Positions 19,230 through 27,627 of a stretch of 64,000 bases of DNA are shown piece by piece. Source of the stretch: Ruegeria sp. THAF33 (GTDB taxonomy: Bacteria; Pseudomonadota; Alphaproteobacteria; Rhodobacterales; Rhodobacteraceae); assembly GCF_009363615.1 (NCBI RefSeq), contig NZ_CP045384.1:2726501-2790500 (forward strand), in the 5' to 3' direction. Below the pieces are notes generated by a model. That model ran no database searches. It was not told the DNA's origin and was given only the letters and a program-made list of their open reading frames with translations. Both the position numbers and the translations under genes were made by a program. Position 1 is the first letter of the stretch. Each line of letters starts with the position of its first letter.

Positions 19230-19365
19230 AACACCCCCATTTACAACGCACCCACACTATGCCGCCCGACCCAAAGACGAAATTCACAATACCACCAGCT
19301 TGCCCCGCCCGTCCCGCTCGGATATCCAGCGTTTCAACCCAATTTCCCGACCCAGAGGACGCGAC

Positions 19366-21033
19366 ATGGCCGCCTATCAATATGTCTACCACATGCAGAG
19401 TGTCTCCAAGACCTATCCCGGTGGCAAGAAGTGCTTTGAAAACATCCACCTCAGTTTTCTGCCCGGCGTGAAAATCGGTGTCGTCGGTGTCAACGGCGCC
19501 GGTAAATCGACGCTGATGAAGATTATGGCCGGCCTCGACACCGACTTCACCGGCGAGGCATGGGCCGCCGAGGGCGCCAAGGTCGGCTATCTGCCGCAGG
19601 AACCGCAACTGGATGAATCCCTGACCGTTCGCGAAAACGTCATGCTGGGCGTGGCCGGGAAAAAGGCCAAGGTCGACCGCTTCAACGAGATCGCGATGGA
19701 GATCGCCGAGAATTATTCGGACGAGCTGATGGAGGAAATGACCACCCTTCAGGACGCGATCGACGCGGAAAACCTGTGGGATCTGGACAGCCAGATCGAC
19801 GTGTCGATGGAGGCGCTGCGCTGCCCGCCGGACGACGCCGACATCGCCAACCTTTCGGGTGGTGAGAAACGCCGCGTGGCGCTGTGCAAGCTGCTGCTGG
19901 AAGCGCCCGACATGCTGCTCTTGGACGAACCGACCAACCACCTGGACGCGGAAACCATCGCCTGGCTGCAACAGCACCTGATCGACTACAAAGGCACCAT
20001 CCTGATCGTCACCCACGACCGTTATTTCCTGGATGACATCACCGGCTGGATTCTCGAGTTGGACCGCGGCCGTGGCATTCCGTACGAGGGCAACTATTCC
20101 TCGTGGCTGGAGCAGAAAGCCAAGCGGCTTGAGCAAGAGGCCCGCGAGGACAAATCCAAGCAGAAGACGCTTCAGCGCGAACTGGAATGGATGCGTCAGG
20201 GTCAAAAGGCGCGTCAGGCCAAATCCAAGGCCCGGATCAACGCCTATAACGAGTTGGCGGAACAGTCCGAACGCGAAAAGCTGACCCGCGCCCAGATCGT
20301 CATCCCCAACGGCCCGCGCCTTGGCAGCAAGGTGATCGAGGTCAGCGGGCTGGCCAAGCACATGGGCGACAAGCAACTGATCGAAAATCTCTCGTTCAGC
20401 CTGCCGCCCGGTGGCATCGTCGGTGTGATCGGCCCCAACGGCGCCGGTAAATCGACCCTGTTCAAAATGCTCACCGGCCATGAAAAGCCCGATGCCGGCA
20501 TCATCGAATACGGCGACACGGTGCAGCTGTCCTATGTCGACCAGTCCCGCGACGACCTGAAAGACAACGACACCGTGTGGGAGGCAATCACCGGCGGCGC
20601 CGAGATCATTCAACTGGGCGACGCACAGGTCAATTCCCGCGCCTATTGCTCGTCCTTCAACTTCAAGGGCGGCGACCAGCAGAAAAAGGTCTCGCTGCTA
20701 TCGGGTGGTGAGCGTAACCGCGTCCACATGGCCCGCCTGCTGAAAGAGGGCGGCAACGTCCTGCTGCTGGACGAACCGACCAACGATCTGGACGTCGAAA
20801 CCCTGCGCGCACTGGAAGACGCCCTGGTCGATTTCGCCGGCTGCGCCGTGGTGATCTCGCACGATCGTTTCTTCCTCGACCGGATCTGTACGCATATTCT
20901 GGCCTTTGAAGGTGATGCCCACGTGGAATGGTTCGAGGGCAACTTCGAGGACTACGAAGAGGACAAAAAGCGCCGTTTGGGACCGGATGCGCTGGAGCCC
21001 AAGCGGTTGAAGCATAAGAAGTTTGCGAGGTAA
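19366..21033 (+). CDS. ettA: Energy-dependent translational throttle protein, ABC-F ATPase
   Basis: 555 residues, identical in length to the E. coli protein. Two ABC domains are seen: Walker A GVNGAGKSTL (41-50) with signature LSGGEKRRVALCKLL and Walker B MLLLDEPTNHLDAET, then a second set GPNGAGKSTL, LSGGERNRVHMARLL and VLLLDEPTNDLDVET. Between them is the charged PtIM linker (LEQEAREDKSKQKTLQRELEW). EttA binds the ribosomal E site and gates entry into elongation when ADP is high. ATG 19366 follows AGAGGA; the open frame upstream to 18859 is spurious. Confidence 0.95.
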   Translation: MAAYQYVYHMQSVSKTYPGGKKCFENIHLSFLPGVKIGVVGVNGAGKSTLMKIMAGLDTDFTGEAWAAEGAKVGYLPQEPQLDESLTVRENVMLGVAGKKAKVDRFNEIAMEIAENYSDELMEEMTTLQDAIDAENLWDLDSQIDVSMEALRCPPDDADIANLSGGEKRRVALCKLLLEAPDMLLLDEPTNHLDAETIAWLQQHLIDYKGTILIVTHDRYFLDDITGWILELDRGRGIPYEGNYSSWLEQKAKRLEQEAREDKSKQKTLQRELEWMRQGQKARQAKSKARINAYNELAEQSEREKLTRAQIVIPNGPRLGSKVIEVSGLAKHMGDKQLIENLSFSLPPGGIVGVIGPNGAGKSTLFKMLTGHEKPDAGIIEYGDTVQLSYVDQSRDDLKDNDTVWEAITGGAEIIQLGDAQVNSRAYCSSFNFKGGDQQKKVSLLSGGERNRVHMARLLKEGGNVLLLDEPTNDLDVETLRALEDALVDFAGCAVVISHDRFFLDRICTHILAFEGDAHVEWFEGNFEDYEEDKKRRLGPDALEPKRLKHKKFAR

Positions 21034-21168
21034 CTACTACATTTTGTAGCGCGCGGTGTTGCTTGTACAAAGTGGCACCAAGCTCATCTTTAATTCACTT
21101 GAAAGGTATGGTTCTTAATGCTAAGTGCGATTCAGGAGATGCGGAATCCTTTCCGCGCTCGTTCCAGG

Positions 21169-21189
21169 GCCCGCACTTTAGGTGCGGGC
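21169..21189 (+). terminator. GC-rich hairpin after ettA
   Basis: Perfect 8-bp stem GCCCGCAC / GTGCGGGC with loop TTTAG, followed by TTCTGAGTT. It ends 10 bp before the DUF3800 ATG, so it is either the distal ettA terminator or a structure that occludes DUF3800 translation, as that gene has no obvious ribosome site. Confidence 0.5.
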
Positions 21190-21199
21190 TTCTGAGTTA

Positions 21200-22006
21200 A
21201 TGTACTTCGTCTACCTCGATGAGTTTGGGCATATTGGCCCATACATAGAAAGATCGTCCAGAAAACACAATGAAAGCCCAGTTTTTGGGCTAGCCGGGAT
21301 AATACTGCCGGAGGAAGCCGTTCGCCCTTTTGCGAGCTATTTTCTTAAGCAAAAGGGGCTGAACTTCAAAGCCGAAATCGATAGCACTGGCAAGATGGCC
21401 GCGAAGTGGGAGAAGAAAGGCACCTCATTTATTCGACCAAAGCCGATGCGGCAATACACGGAAGCTCGTCGCTTGTTACATCGCGTAATGAAAAAAGTCG
21501 GCGATTCTGGGGGACATCTATTCTACTACGGGCGAGAGAAAAAGCGCGGGCTACACGAGGACCTGAACTCAATAGGTCTTTACACTACCTGCTTCGCTCA
21601 TACGCTGCGGCAACTTGATCGTTTTTGCCATGCGCGCAATAGCAGTTTCGTAGTTATCGTCGACCAACATTCAGCACGTAAAGAACTGTTAGAATGTGCC
21701 GCAAAAACAATGTTCGGGCATAAACCGTGTATTCACCTTGCAAGCCCGCCATTTGAAGTGGAGAGTTACCTCAACCAGAACATTCAAGCCGCAGATTGGA
21801 TTGCGACGTTGGTAGGCCGCTTGGCCGCATATGAAGTTTGCCCAGAAGAATACCAAGACTACGCTTATCTGCGAGAGATCTTTTCGGACCGCCTGAACGA
21901 CTTAAAAAAGAACAGTCTATTGGACAAAAGACCTCGCAGAGAGGTAAAATCTCCAGCTAGCGGACCATTTGCAAGTTTGGCCGTTCTGCGCGACAGCATG
22001 AAGTGA
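21200..22006 (+). CDS. DUF3800 protein (RNase-H-like fold family), AT-rich
   Basis: 268 residues. It opens with the DUF3800 hallmark YFVYLDEFGHIGP, where an Asp-Glu pair sits on the first strand, and contains later family landmarks: FVVIVDQHSARKELLE, and ESYLNQNIQAADWIATLVGRLAAYE with the near-invariant QAADW. The carboxylate pattern suggests a metal-dependent nuclease-like fold, but activity is not established for the family. Composition is more AT-rich than ettA or rplB and rare codons are common. Together with flanking palindromes this suggests horizontal gain. DUF3800 genes are frequent in mobile or defence-rich loci. No partner gene is adjacent here. Confidence 0.8.
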   Translation: MYFVYLDEFGHIGPYIERSSRKHNESPVFGLAGIILPEEAVRPFASYFLKQKGLNFKAEIDSTGKMAAKWEKKGTSFIRPKPMRQYTEARRLLHRVMKKVGDSGGHLFYYGREKKRGLHEDLNSIGLYTTCFAHTLRQLDRFCHARNSSFVVIVDQHSARKELLECAAKTMFGHKPCIHLASPPFEVESYLNQNIQAADWIATLVGRLAAYEVCPEEYQDYAYLREIFSDRLNDLKKNSLLDKRPRREVKSPASGPFASLAVLRDSMK

Positions 22007-22579
22007 CCAACAAGCGTAGGATGGGGTTTTACCCCATCTTTCACCCAACGACCCTACTCGAACACCCGCACGATCTGTTCCCGCGCACCAAATCACCTCC
22101 AAAACCCGACCTTCCGCATGATGGGGTAAAACCCCATCCTACAGCTCTCCGAATGCGCCGTCCGTCACACCATCACTCCAACCCGGATCAACCCGACCCA
22201 CAATAATACCGCGATAGATTGACGATTGCGGTCACTCGGTAGTGTGCTTCTCCAGCCCACTCATGAATGCGGCCGCCAAGAAACAGCACCTCAAAACATA
22301 ATGTTGGACTGATTGCAGGGGCAGCACCTTTCCAGATCGGTTTACGCGAAACCTTCCGACCCGACACCAATAAACCCGATCTCCGAGCCTTCCGATCGGG
22401 ACTCACTGCACCGAAGTTCAAAGGAAACGGTTTCAATCCTTTCTGTCAGGTCCTGTTCCCGCTCTGTGAGTTCCAGCAACAGTTCGTGCATTTCTGGGTT
22501 TAACATCCCGGCCGCAAACCACGACGCGTTCGGCCAGGGTGCGGTTTTCACGGCCACAGAAGAAGTTTGACACTCTCTC
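22007..22579. other. Non-coding stretch upstream of the rplB promoter
   Basis: This stretch contains the inverted-repeat element at 22016-22142 and about 430 bp without a recognisable gene. Two minus-strand frames between 22188 and 22611 give peptides with a coiled-coil-like start (MLNPEMHELLLELTEREQDL) that run in different frames, so a decayed gene is possible. This is one of the two joints where the S10 operon was broken. Confidence 0.5.
22016..22142. repeat. 127-bp inverted-repeat element (BIME/MITE-like)
   Basis: A 23-bp sequence at 22016-22038 recurs exactly as its reverse complement at 22120-22142. Each copy is itself a hairpin, GATGGGGT with ACCCCATC around a T- or A-rich loop. Paired palindromic units in opposite orientation are the structure of REP/BIME elements or a short MITE. 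No coding capacity lies between the arms. Confidence 0.8.
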
Positions 22580-22608
22580 TTGTCACCCGGCCCCAACACT
22601 GCTAAACG
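22580..22608 (+). promoter_or_regulatory. Promoter of the rplB ribosomal operon
   Basis: TTGTCA (22580-22585), 17-base spacer, TAAACG (22603-22608). The same two hexamers with the same spacing occur upstream of rplK, which supports both. It leaves a leader of about 140 bases before rplB. Confidence 0.55.
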
Positions 22609-22621
22609 CACCCAATCTTGC

Positions 22622-22655
22622 GGCCTCGGATTCGTTCCGGGGCCTTAGATATTTT
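22622..22655 (+). promoter_or_regulatory. Candidate attenuator hairpin in the rplB leader
   Basis: GGCCTCGG (22622-22629) pairs with CCGGGGCC (22637-22644) through eight pairs including one G-T, and is followed by the T-rich TTAGATATTTT. Further GC-rich hairpins follow before the rplB start. The arrangement resembles a leader attenuator, but no regulatory ligand protein is evident. Confidence 0.35.
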
Positions 22656-22753
22656 GAACCGGGGACCTTCGGGGCCCTATACCCTTGGCACCTACGGGGG
22701 CCTCTCACATAGCGGGGAACCCCCTCGCACTTGCTAAACGGAAGACAGAAAGC

Positions 22754-23596
22754 ATGGCACTCAAGTCGTACAAGCCGACGACGCCGGGCCAGCGCGGGCT
22801 GGTGCTGATCGACCGTTCGGAGCTTTGGAAAGGACGTCCGGTCAAGTCTCTCACTGAGGGTTTGACCAAATCGGGCGGCCGGAACAACACCGGACGGATC
22901 ACTTCACGCCGCCGCGGCGGTGGCGCAAAGCGTCTCTACCGGATCGTTGACTTCAAACGGAACAAATTTGATGTCGCGGCAACCGTCGAGCGGATCGAAT
23001 ACGACCCGAACCGGACCGCATTCATCGCACTGGTAAAATACGAAGACGGCGAGCAGGCCTATATCCTGGCTCCGCAGCGTCTGGCTGTTGGTGACAAAGT
23101 CGTGGCATCTGCCAAGGCCGACATCAAGCCGGGCAACGCAATGCCGTTCTCGGGCATGCCCATTGGTACCATCGTCCACAATATCGAGATGAAGCCTGGC
23201 AAAGGCGGTCAGATCGCACGTGCGGCCGGTACTTACGCTCAGTTCGTTGGTCGCGATGGCGGCTACGCTCAGATCCGTCTGAGCTCGGGCGAGCTGCGCA
23301 TGGTCCGTCAGGAATGCATGGCCACCGTTGGTGCCGTGTCCAACCCCGACAACTCGAACCAGAACCTCGGTAAAGCCGGTCGTATGCGCCACAAAGGCGT
23401 TCGTCCGTCGGTTCGTGGTGTTGCAATGAACCCGATCGATCACCCGCACGGTGGTGGTGAAGGTCGTACCTCGGGTGGCCGTACACCGGTTACACCGTGG
23501 GGTAAGGACACCAAGGGTAAGCGTACCCGCAACAAGAACAAAGCGTCCCAGAAGCTGATCATCCGCTCGCGGCACGCCAAGAAGAAGGGACGTTAA
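22754..23596 (+). CDS. rplB: 50S ribosomal protein L2
   Basis: 280 residues, full length. L2 binds 23S rRNA near the peptidyl-transferase centre. The conserved C-terminal [14 protein letters not shown] loop and the [22 protein letters not shown]-terminal region are intact. Normally rplB directly follows rplW; here rplW lies at 34567-34863 on the opposite strand, so rplB is the first gene of its transcript, with its own promoter and leader. ATG 22754 is preferred over 22685. Followed 3 bp later by rpsS. Confidence 0.98.
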   Translation: MALKSYKPTTPGQRGLVLIDRSELWKGRPVKSLTEGLTKSGGRNNTGRITSRRRGGGAKRLYRIVDFKRNKFDVAATVERIEYDPNRTAFIALVKYEDGEQAYILAPQRLAVGDKVVASAKADIKPGNAMPFSGMPIGTIVHNIEMKPGKGGQIARAAGTYAQFVGRDGGYAQIRLSSGELRMVRQECMATVGAVSNPDNSNQNLGKAGRMRHKGVRPSVRGVAMNPIDHPHGGGEGRTSGGRTPVTPWGKDTKGKRTRNKNKASQKLIIRSRHAKKKGR

Positions 23597-23599
23597 TCT

Positions 23600-23878
23600 A
23601 TGTCTCGCTCTGTTTGGAAGGGTCCTTTCGTCGATGCTTATGTGCTGAAAAAAGCCGAAGCAGCGCGCGAGTCGGGCCGCAACGAAGTCATCAAGATCTG
23701 GTCGCGTCGTTCCACCATTCTGCCCCAATTCGTGGGTCTGACCTTTGGTGTGTACAATGGCCAGAAGCATATCCCGGTAAACGTCACGGAAGACATGATT
23801 GGTCAGAAGTTCGGTGAATACTCGCCAACTCGTACCTACTATGGTCACGCCGCAGACAAAAAAGCGAAGCGGAAGTAA
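23600..23878 (+). CDS. rpsS: 30S ribosomal protein S19
   Basis: 92 residues. S19 forms a complex with S13 in the head of the 30S subunit near the A-site tRNA. The start [21 protein letters not shown] and the core [30 protein letters not shown] are canonical, as is the [14 protein letters not shown] end ([19 protein letters not shown]). Spacing is 3 bp to rplB and 3 bp to rplV, so it is tightly operonic and in the ancestral S10 order. Confidence 0.98.
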   Translation: MSRSVWKGPFVDAYVLKKAEAARESGRNEVIKIWSRRSTILPQFVGLTFGVYNGQKHIPVNVTEDMIGQKFGEYSPTRTYYGHAADKKAKRK

Positions 23879-23881
23879 GTC

Positions 23882-24262
23882 ATGGGCAAGGAAAAGAACC
23901 CCCGCCGCGTGGCTGAAAACGAAGCAATGGCGAAAACTCGCATGCTTCGCACCAGCCCGCAGAAACTGAACCTGGTTGCGCAAATGATCCGCGGCAAGAA
24001 AGTCGAGAAGGCTCTGACCGACCTGACTTTCTCGAACAAGCGTGTCGCGCAGGACGTCAAGAAGTGCCTGCAGTCCGCAATCGCGAATGCCGAAAACAAC
24101 CACAACCTGGACGTTGACGAACTGATCGTCGCCGAAGCTTGGGTTGGCAAGAACCTGGTCATGAAGCGCGGTCGCCCGCGTGCCCGTGGCCGTTTCGGCA
24201 AGATCATGAAGCCGTTCTCGGAGATCACCATCAAGGTGCGTCAAGTTGAGGAGCAAGCCTAA
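23882..24262 (+). CDS. rplV: 50S ribosomal protein L22
   Basis: 126 residues. L22 lines the nascent-peptide exit tunnel; its beta-hairpin loop is the segment [23 protein letters not shown] near the C-terminus, with no macrolide-resistance-like deletion visible. The N-terminal extension ([14 protein letters not shown]) is typical of alphaproteobacteria. Its stop codon shares one base with the rpsC start, so the two are translationally coupled. Confidence 0.98.
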   Translation: MGKEKNPRRVAENEAMAKTRMLRTSPQKLNLVAQMIRGKKVEKALTDLTFSNKRVAQDVKKCLQSAIANAENNHNLDVDELIVAEAWVGKNLVMKRGRPRARGRFGKIMKPFSEITIKVRQVEEQA

Positions 24263-24969
24263 TGGGACATAAAGTCAATCCGATCGGCATGCGCCTGCAG
24301 GTCAACCGCACCTGGGACAGCCGCTGGTACGCTGACACCAAGGATTACGGTGATCTTCTGCTGGAAGACATCAAGATCCGTGAGTTCATTCAGAAAGAGT
24401 GCAAGCAGGCCGGTGTTGCACGTGTGATCATCGAACGTCCGCACAAGAAGTGCCGCGTAACGATCCACACCGCACGTCCGGGTGTCATCATCGGCAAGAA
24501 AGGTGCAGACATCGAAGTTCTGCGCAAAAAGCTTGCTGGTATGACCGACAGCGAACTGCACCTGAACATCGTCGAAGTGCGCAAGCCCGAGCTTGACGCG
24601 CAGCTGGTTGCCGAGTCGATCGCTCAGCAGCTGGAACGTCGTGTTTCGTTCCGTCGCGCAATGAAGCGCTCGGTTCAGAACGCCATGCGCATGGGCGCCC
24701 TGGGTATCCGGGTGAACGTCGCTGGCCGTCTGGGCGGCGCCGAAATCGCACGGACCGAATGGTATCGCGAAGGCCGCGTGCCTCTGCATACCCTGCGTGC
24801 CGACATCGATTACGCACATGCCGAAGCGATGACTCCTTACGGGATCATCGGGATCAAGGTCTGGATCTTCAAAGGTGAGATCATGGAGCACGATCCGCAG
24901 GCACGTGACCGTAAAGCACAGGAACTCCAGGATGGTCCGGCACCTCGCGGTGCAGGCGGCCGTCGCTAA
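24262..24969 (+). CDS. rpsC: 30S ribosomal protein S3
   Basis: 235 residues. S3 forms part of the mRNA entry channel and helicase site. It has the start [23 protein letters not shown], the KH domain with [20 protein letters not shown] (GxxG loop as GKKG), and the C-terminal [17 protein letters not shown]. It overlaps rplV by one base and precedes rplP by 12 bp with GGAGG between. Confidence 0.98.
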   Translation: MGHKVNPIGMRLQVNRTWDSRWYADTKDYGDLLLEDIKIREFIQKECKQAGVARVIIERPHKKCRVTIHTARPGVIIGKKGADIEVLRKKLAGMTDSELHLNIVEVRKPELDAQLVAESIAQQLERRVSFRRAMKRSVQNAMRMGALGIRVNVAGRLGGAEIARTEWYREGRVPLHTLRADIDYAHAEAMTPYGIIGIKVWIFKGEIMEHDPQARDRKAQELQDGPAPRGAGGRR

Positions 24970-24981
24970 GGAGGATTTGAG

Positions 24982-25395
24982 ATGCTTCAACCAAAGCGTA
25001 CGAAATTCCGCAAGATGCACAAAGGCCGGATCAAGGGAGAAGCCAAGGGCGGCTCTGATCTGAACTTTGGCACCTACGGTCTGAAAGCCTTGCAGCCCGA
25101 GCGCGTCACCGCACGTCAGATCGAAGCTGCACGTCGTGCCATGACCCGTCACATGAAACGTCAGGGTCGTGTCTGGATCCGTATCTTCCCCGACACTCCG
25201 GTCACTGCAAAGCCGATCGAAGTTCGTATGGGTAAAGGTAAGGGTTCGGTGGACCGCTGGGTTTGCAAGGTCAAGCCCGGCCGCGTGATGTTCGAGATCG
25301 ACGGCGTCAATGACGACATCGCCCGCGAGGCCCTGCGCCTGGCCGCGATGAAGCTGCCGATCAAGACCCGCGTCGTGGTTCGCGAAGACTGGTAA
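24982..25395 (+). CDS. rplP: 50S ribosomal protein L16
   Basis: 137 residues. L16 helps position the aminoacyl-tRNA acceptor stem. The sequence begins [24 protein letters not shown] and carries the arginine site [26 protein letters not shown] and [17 protein letters not shown], all canonical. In the ancestral operon rpmC follows immediately; here a terminator comes 35 bp after the stop and rpmC is 1.7 kb away. Confidence 0.98.
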   Translation: MLQPKRTKFRKMHKGRIKGEAKGGSDLNFGTYGLKALQPERVTARQIEAARRAMTRHMKRQGRVWIRIFPDTPVTAKPIEVRMGKGKGSVDRWVCKVKPGRVMFEIDGVNDDIAREALRLAAMKLPIKTRVVVREDW

Positions 25396-25429
25396 GCGAT
25401 CCGGGGTTTCCCCGTTCGTGACAAAATTG

Positions 25430-25465
25430 ACCCCCGTCGGGAAACCGGCGGGGGTTTATTATTTG
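25430..25465 (+). terminator. Terminator after rplP
   Basis: Ten-pair stem CCCCCGTCGG / CCGGCGGGGG (25431-25440, 25445-25454) with loop GAAA, then TTTATTATTT. It splits the S10 operon after rplP. Confidence 0.85.
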
Positions 25466-25564
25466 GGGGCGCTGCCCCCGCCGCGGCAAGCCGCGACTCC
25501 CCCGGGATATTTAAAGCCAGATGAAGCGGGGGATCCGGATTTCATCTGGCAAAAAATATCCCGG
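25466..25564. repeat. REP/BIME-like paired palindromes
   Basis: Arms 25502-25525 and 25541-25564 form a large, slightly imperfect inverted repeat (CCGGGATATTT...GCCAGATGAA with TTCATCTGGC...AATATCCCGG). They are preceded by nested hairpins GGGGGC-GCT-GCCCCC and CGCGGC-AA-GCCGCG. The GGGGGC..GCCCCCGCC..CCCCGGGATATTT style is one I associate with dispersed intergenic repeats in Rhodobacterales genomes. Confidence 0.75.
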
Positions 25565-25629
25565 AGCGCGAGGCAGAGCCTCGCAAAAGAGCCATCGCAA
25601 TCGCGATGAAGCTAGGTTAAGAGGGCGCT

Positions 25630-26250
25630 ATGGCACAGATTGAATCTCTCTTCGTAACCCGTCTTTATCGCGCAGCCCTGTCCGAGTTCGATCCCGCGAT
25701 CGATGCGGAAGAGTTGGAAGACTCGTGCCTTGTCATCGCCGAAGATGACGAGGCCGGGCAGCAATGGTGTGAGGAAAACGGCTATCCCGGCTACACCAGC
25801 TATGCCTCGCTGACCGATCTGCCCTGGCGCTTCCCGATCTTTGCCGATCTGGTGGAGGTACTGGATCAGCACGTGGCGGCCTTTGCCAAGGATCTGGAGT
25901 TCGATCTGGGCGAGGGCGCGTTGAAACTGGAAGACCTTTGGATCAACATCCTGCCCGAGGGTGGCATGCACTCCAGCCACCTGCACCCGCACAGCGTGAT
26001 CTCGGGCACGACCTATGTGGCGATGCCCGAGGGGGCGAGCGCGCTGAAACTGGAGGACCCCCGTTCAGGCCGCATGATGGCTGCGCCGACGCGTCTGAAA
26101 GGCGGGCGGCGCGATTTGCAGCCATTCATCTACATGAAACCGCAGGTGGGGGATGTCCTGCTTTGGGAAAGCTGGCTGCGCCACGAGGTCCCGATGAACA
26201 TGGCCGAGGAAGAGCGGATATCTGTCAGTTTTAACTATCGGTGGGACTGA
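25630..26250 (+). CDS. 2OG-Fe(II) oxygenase-like protein (TIGR02466 type)
   Basis: 206 residues. The sequence fits the TIGR02466 / 2OG-FeII_Oxy_5 group: FVTRLYRAAL at the start, then WINILPEGGMHSSHLHPHSVISGTTYVAMPEGASALKLEDPR, with His residues that could bind iron, and a C-terminal VGDVLLWESWLRHEVPMNMAEEERISVSFNYRW carrying the distal His and the Arg that would hold 2-oxoglutarate. The substrate is unknown. It lies inside the ribosomal block between rplP and rpmC, on the same strand, separated by a terminator and repeats. It is not a ribosomal gene, but a ribosome-hydroxylase role would be an attractive speculation. Confidence 0.8.
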   Translation: MAQIESLFVTRLYRAALSEFDPAIDAEELEDSCLVIAEDDEAGQQWCEENGYPGYTSYASLTDLPWRFPIFADLVEVLDQHVAAFAKDLEFDLGEGALKLEDLWINILPEGGMHSSHLHPHSVISGTTYVAMPEGASALKLEDPRSGRMMAAPTRLKGGRRDLQPFIYMKPQVGDVLLWESWLRHEVPMNMAEEERISVSFNYRWD

Positions 26251-26327
26251 ACGCTCCCACCGAATAACGGCATCTTGAATGCCGGAGAACACCGTTGGCA
26301 CTCCGCCCAGAATGAACGAAAGCCCTG

Positions 26328-26771
26328 TCAGGCGGCAGGTGAAGGCCAAGAAAATTCTGGACGGAACGCTTCATATACCGGTCGTCCGTCATCAGGCTTG
26401 GGGTACCCTTTGCTGTCATCGTAAAACGCGTGGTAAGTCGCTGCAGGAAACTTGCTGTCATCATACCCCATCACGTTGGGTACAGCCACGCGTATGCGTT
26501 TTTGCTTATCATCCAGCATCAGCGCGGCCCCGCACTCAGAACAGGTGCAAAGCTCTAAAGGGCCATCGGGATTGTTGGCGTTGAATGGTTGACGGTTCAT
26601 CTTGTCTTCGGGGTCTGCTGACAGGTCTGTGTAGTTAAAGAACGCAACATGGGTTGTGTGCTGTCCGGTCACGGACTTACAGACATCACAGTGGCATTCA
26701 TGGTTGTCTATCGGTTCTGCCGTCGCGACTATCTTGACGTGTTCACATCCTCCTGAATAAGGGCTGGTCAT
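26328..26771 (-). CDS. GFA-family (glutathione-dependent formaldehyde-activating-like) zinc protein
   Basis: 147 residues. GFA proteins use two zinc sites made by several cysteines. Here CHCDVC (with KSVTG after) and CTCSECGAALML are intact. The first motif, normally CxCG, reads GGCEHVKI, with His where the second Cys is expected, so a zinc ligand may differ. AGGAGGTAA stands just before ATG 26771; the frame upstream to 26924 is not protein-like. It is on the opposite strand to the ribosomal genes that flank it, between rplP and rpmC. Its substrate is unknown; few GFA proteins truly act on formaldehyde. Confidence 0.8.
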   Translation of the reverse strand: MTSPYSGGCEHVKIVATAEPIDNHECHCDVCKSVTGQHTTHVAFFNYTDLSADPEDKMNRQPFNANNPDGPLELCTCSECGAALMLDDKQKRIRVAVPNVMGYDDSKFPAATYHAFYDDSKGYPKPDDGRPVYEAFRPEFSWPSPAA

Positions 26772-26962
26772 TTTCTTACCTCCTCTGTGAACTTCAGGCT
26801 TTTGGGCCTTCTCTATTGGGCGCCGAACGCGGCACGTTGGCAATACAGACCTTGGCCTGAGTTTGGATGAGGAATACTTCGCGGAAGTTTCGTGATTGGT
26901 AACCCGTTCGGCGACCGAGAGCATCCAATTCCCTCGCCATCAAGAAGACGTCAAACTTTCCC

Positions 26963-26990
26963 TTGCCCCCCACTCCCTAAACCCTTATAC
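26963..26990 (+). promoter_or_regulatory. Putative promoter of the rpmC-rpmD operon
   Basis: TTGCCC (26963-26968), 16-base spacer, TTATAC (26985-26990), 120 bp before rpmC. A new promoter is expected here because rplP ends in a terminator and an antisense gene intervenes. Small hairpins follow in the leader. Confidence 0.35.
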
Positions 26991-27110
26991 GGCGGCATCC
27001 TGCGTGTCGCCCGGCGTTGTCGGGAGATTCGCATGTCTATCATTCATCCACCAGGTCCAAGGTGACCCGTGTACGGGGCCTTCTGGTGTTTTGAGCAAAG
27101 GAAAAAGGCG

Positions 27111-27317
27111 ATGAACGCCCAAGAACTGCGTGAAAAGACCCCGGACCAGCTCCGCGAGGAACTGGCCAACCTGAAGAAAGAAAGCTTTAACCTGCGCTTT
27201 CAACAGGCAACCGGTCAGCTGGAAAACACTGCCGGCATCAAAGCGGCCCGCCGCAATGCTGCCCGCGTCAAAACCATTCTGAACGAAAAGGCCGCTGCTG
27301 CGGCATCGGAGGAGTAA
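27111..27317 (+). CDS. rpmC: 50S ribosomal protein L29
   Basis: 68 residues, two helices ([56 protein letters not shown]), lying beside the tunnel exit where SRP and trigger factor dock. It is the first gene of the second plus-strand ribosomal unit, with an upstream leader of about 100 bases. ATG 27111 follows AAAGGAAAAAGG; an upstream in-frame start at 27069 is unlikely. rpsQ follows after 4 bp. Confidence 0.97.
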   Translation: MNAQELREKTPDQLREELANLKKESFNLRFQQATGQLENTAGIKAARRNAARVKTILNEKAAAAASEE

Positions 27318-27321
27318 TCCC

Positions 27322-27552
27322 ATGCCTAAGCGTATCCTGTCCGGAGTAGTAACCAGCGACGCCAACGAGCAGACCGTGACTGTTTCGGTTGAACGCCGTT
27401 TCAAGCACCCGCTGCTGCACAAAACCGTTCGTAAGTCCAAGAAATACCGGGCTCATGACGAAAAGAACGCCTTCAAGGTCGGCGACACTGTACGCATCAT
27501 CGAATGCGCGCCGAAATCGAAGACGAAACGTTGGGAGGTTCTGGAGGCATAA
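27322..27552 (+). CDS. rpsQ: 30S ribosomal protein S17
   Basis: 76 residues, OB-fold primary 16S-binding protein. Canonical segments are [45 protein letters not shown] and [25 protein letters not shown]. It follows rpmC by 4 bp. The gap to rplN is 75 bp and contains a 7-bp hairpin (27554-27560 with 27582-27588) that lacks a T run, so read-through is expected. Confidence 0.97.
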   Translation: MPKRILSGVVTSDANEQTVTVSVERRFKHPLLHKTVRKSKKYRAHDEKNAFKVGDTVRIIECAPKSKTKRWEVLEA

Positions 27553-27627
27553 GCCCCCAGACCTTTCCATTTGTCGAAACCCTGGGGGAATTAACAAGAC
27601 CAGCCCCCACAGGTCGGGAGAAACCAC

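Noticed and set aside
22188..22611. Two overlapping minus-strand frames with partly protein-like peptides
   Set aside because: No family recognised and they lie in different frames. A decayed gene is possible, so it is noted under the intergenic entry but not called a pseudogene.
25466..25564. CRISPR-like repeats
   Set aside because: Only paired palindromes in inverted orientation; no direct repeats with regular spacers. No CRISPR array was seen anywhere in the window.
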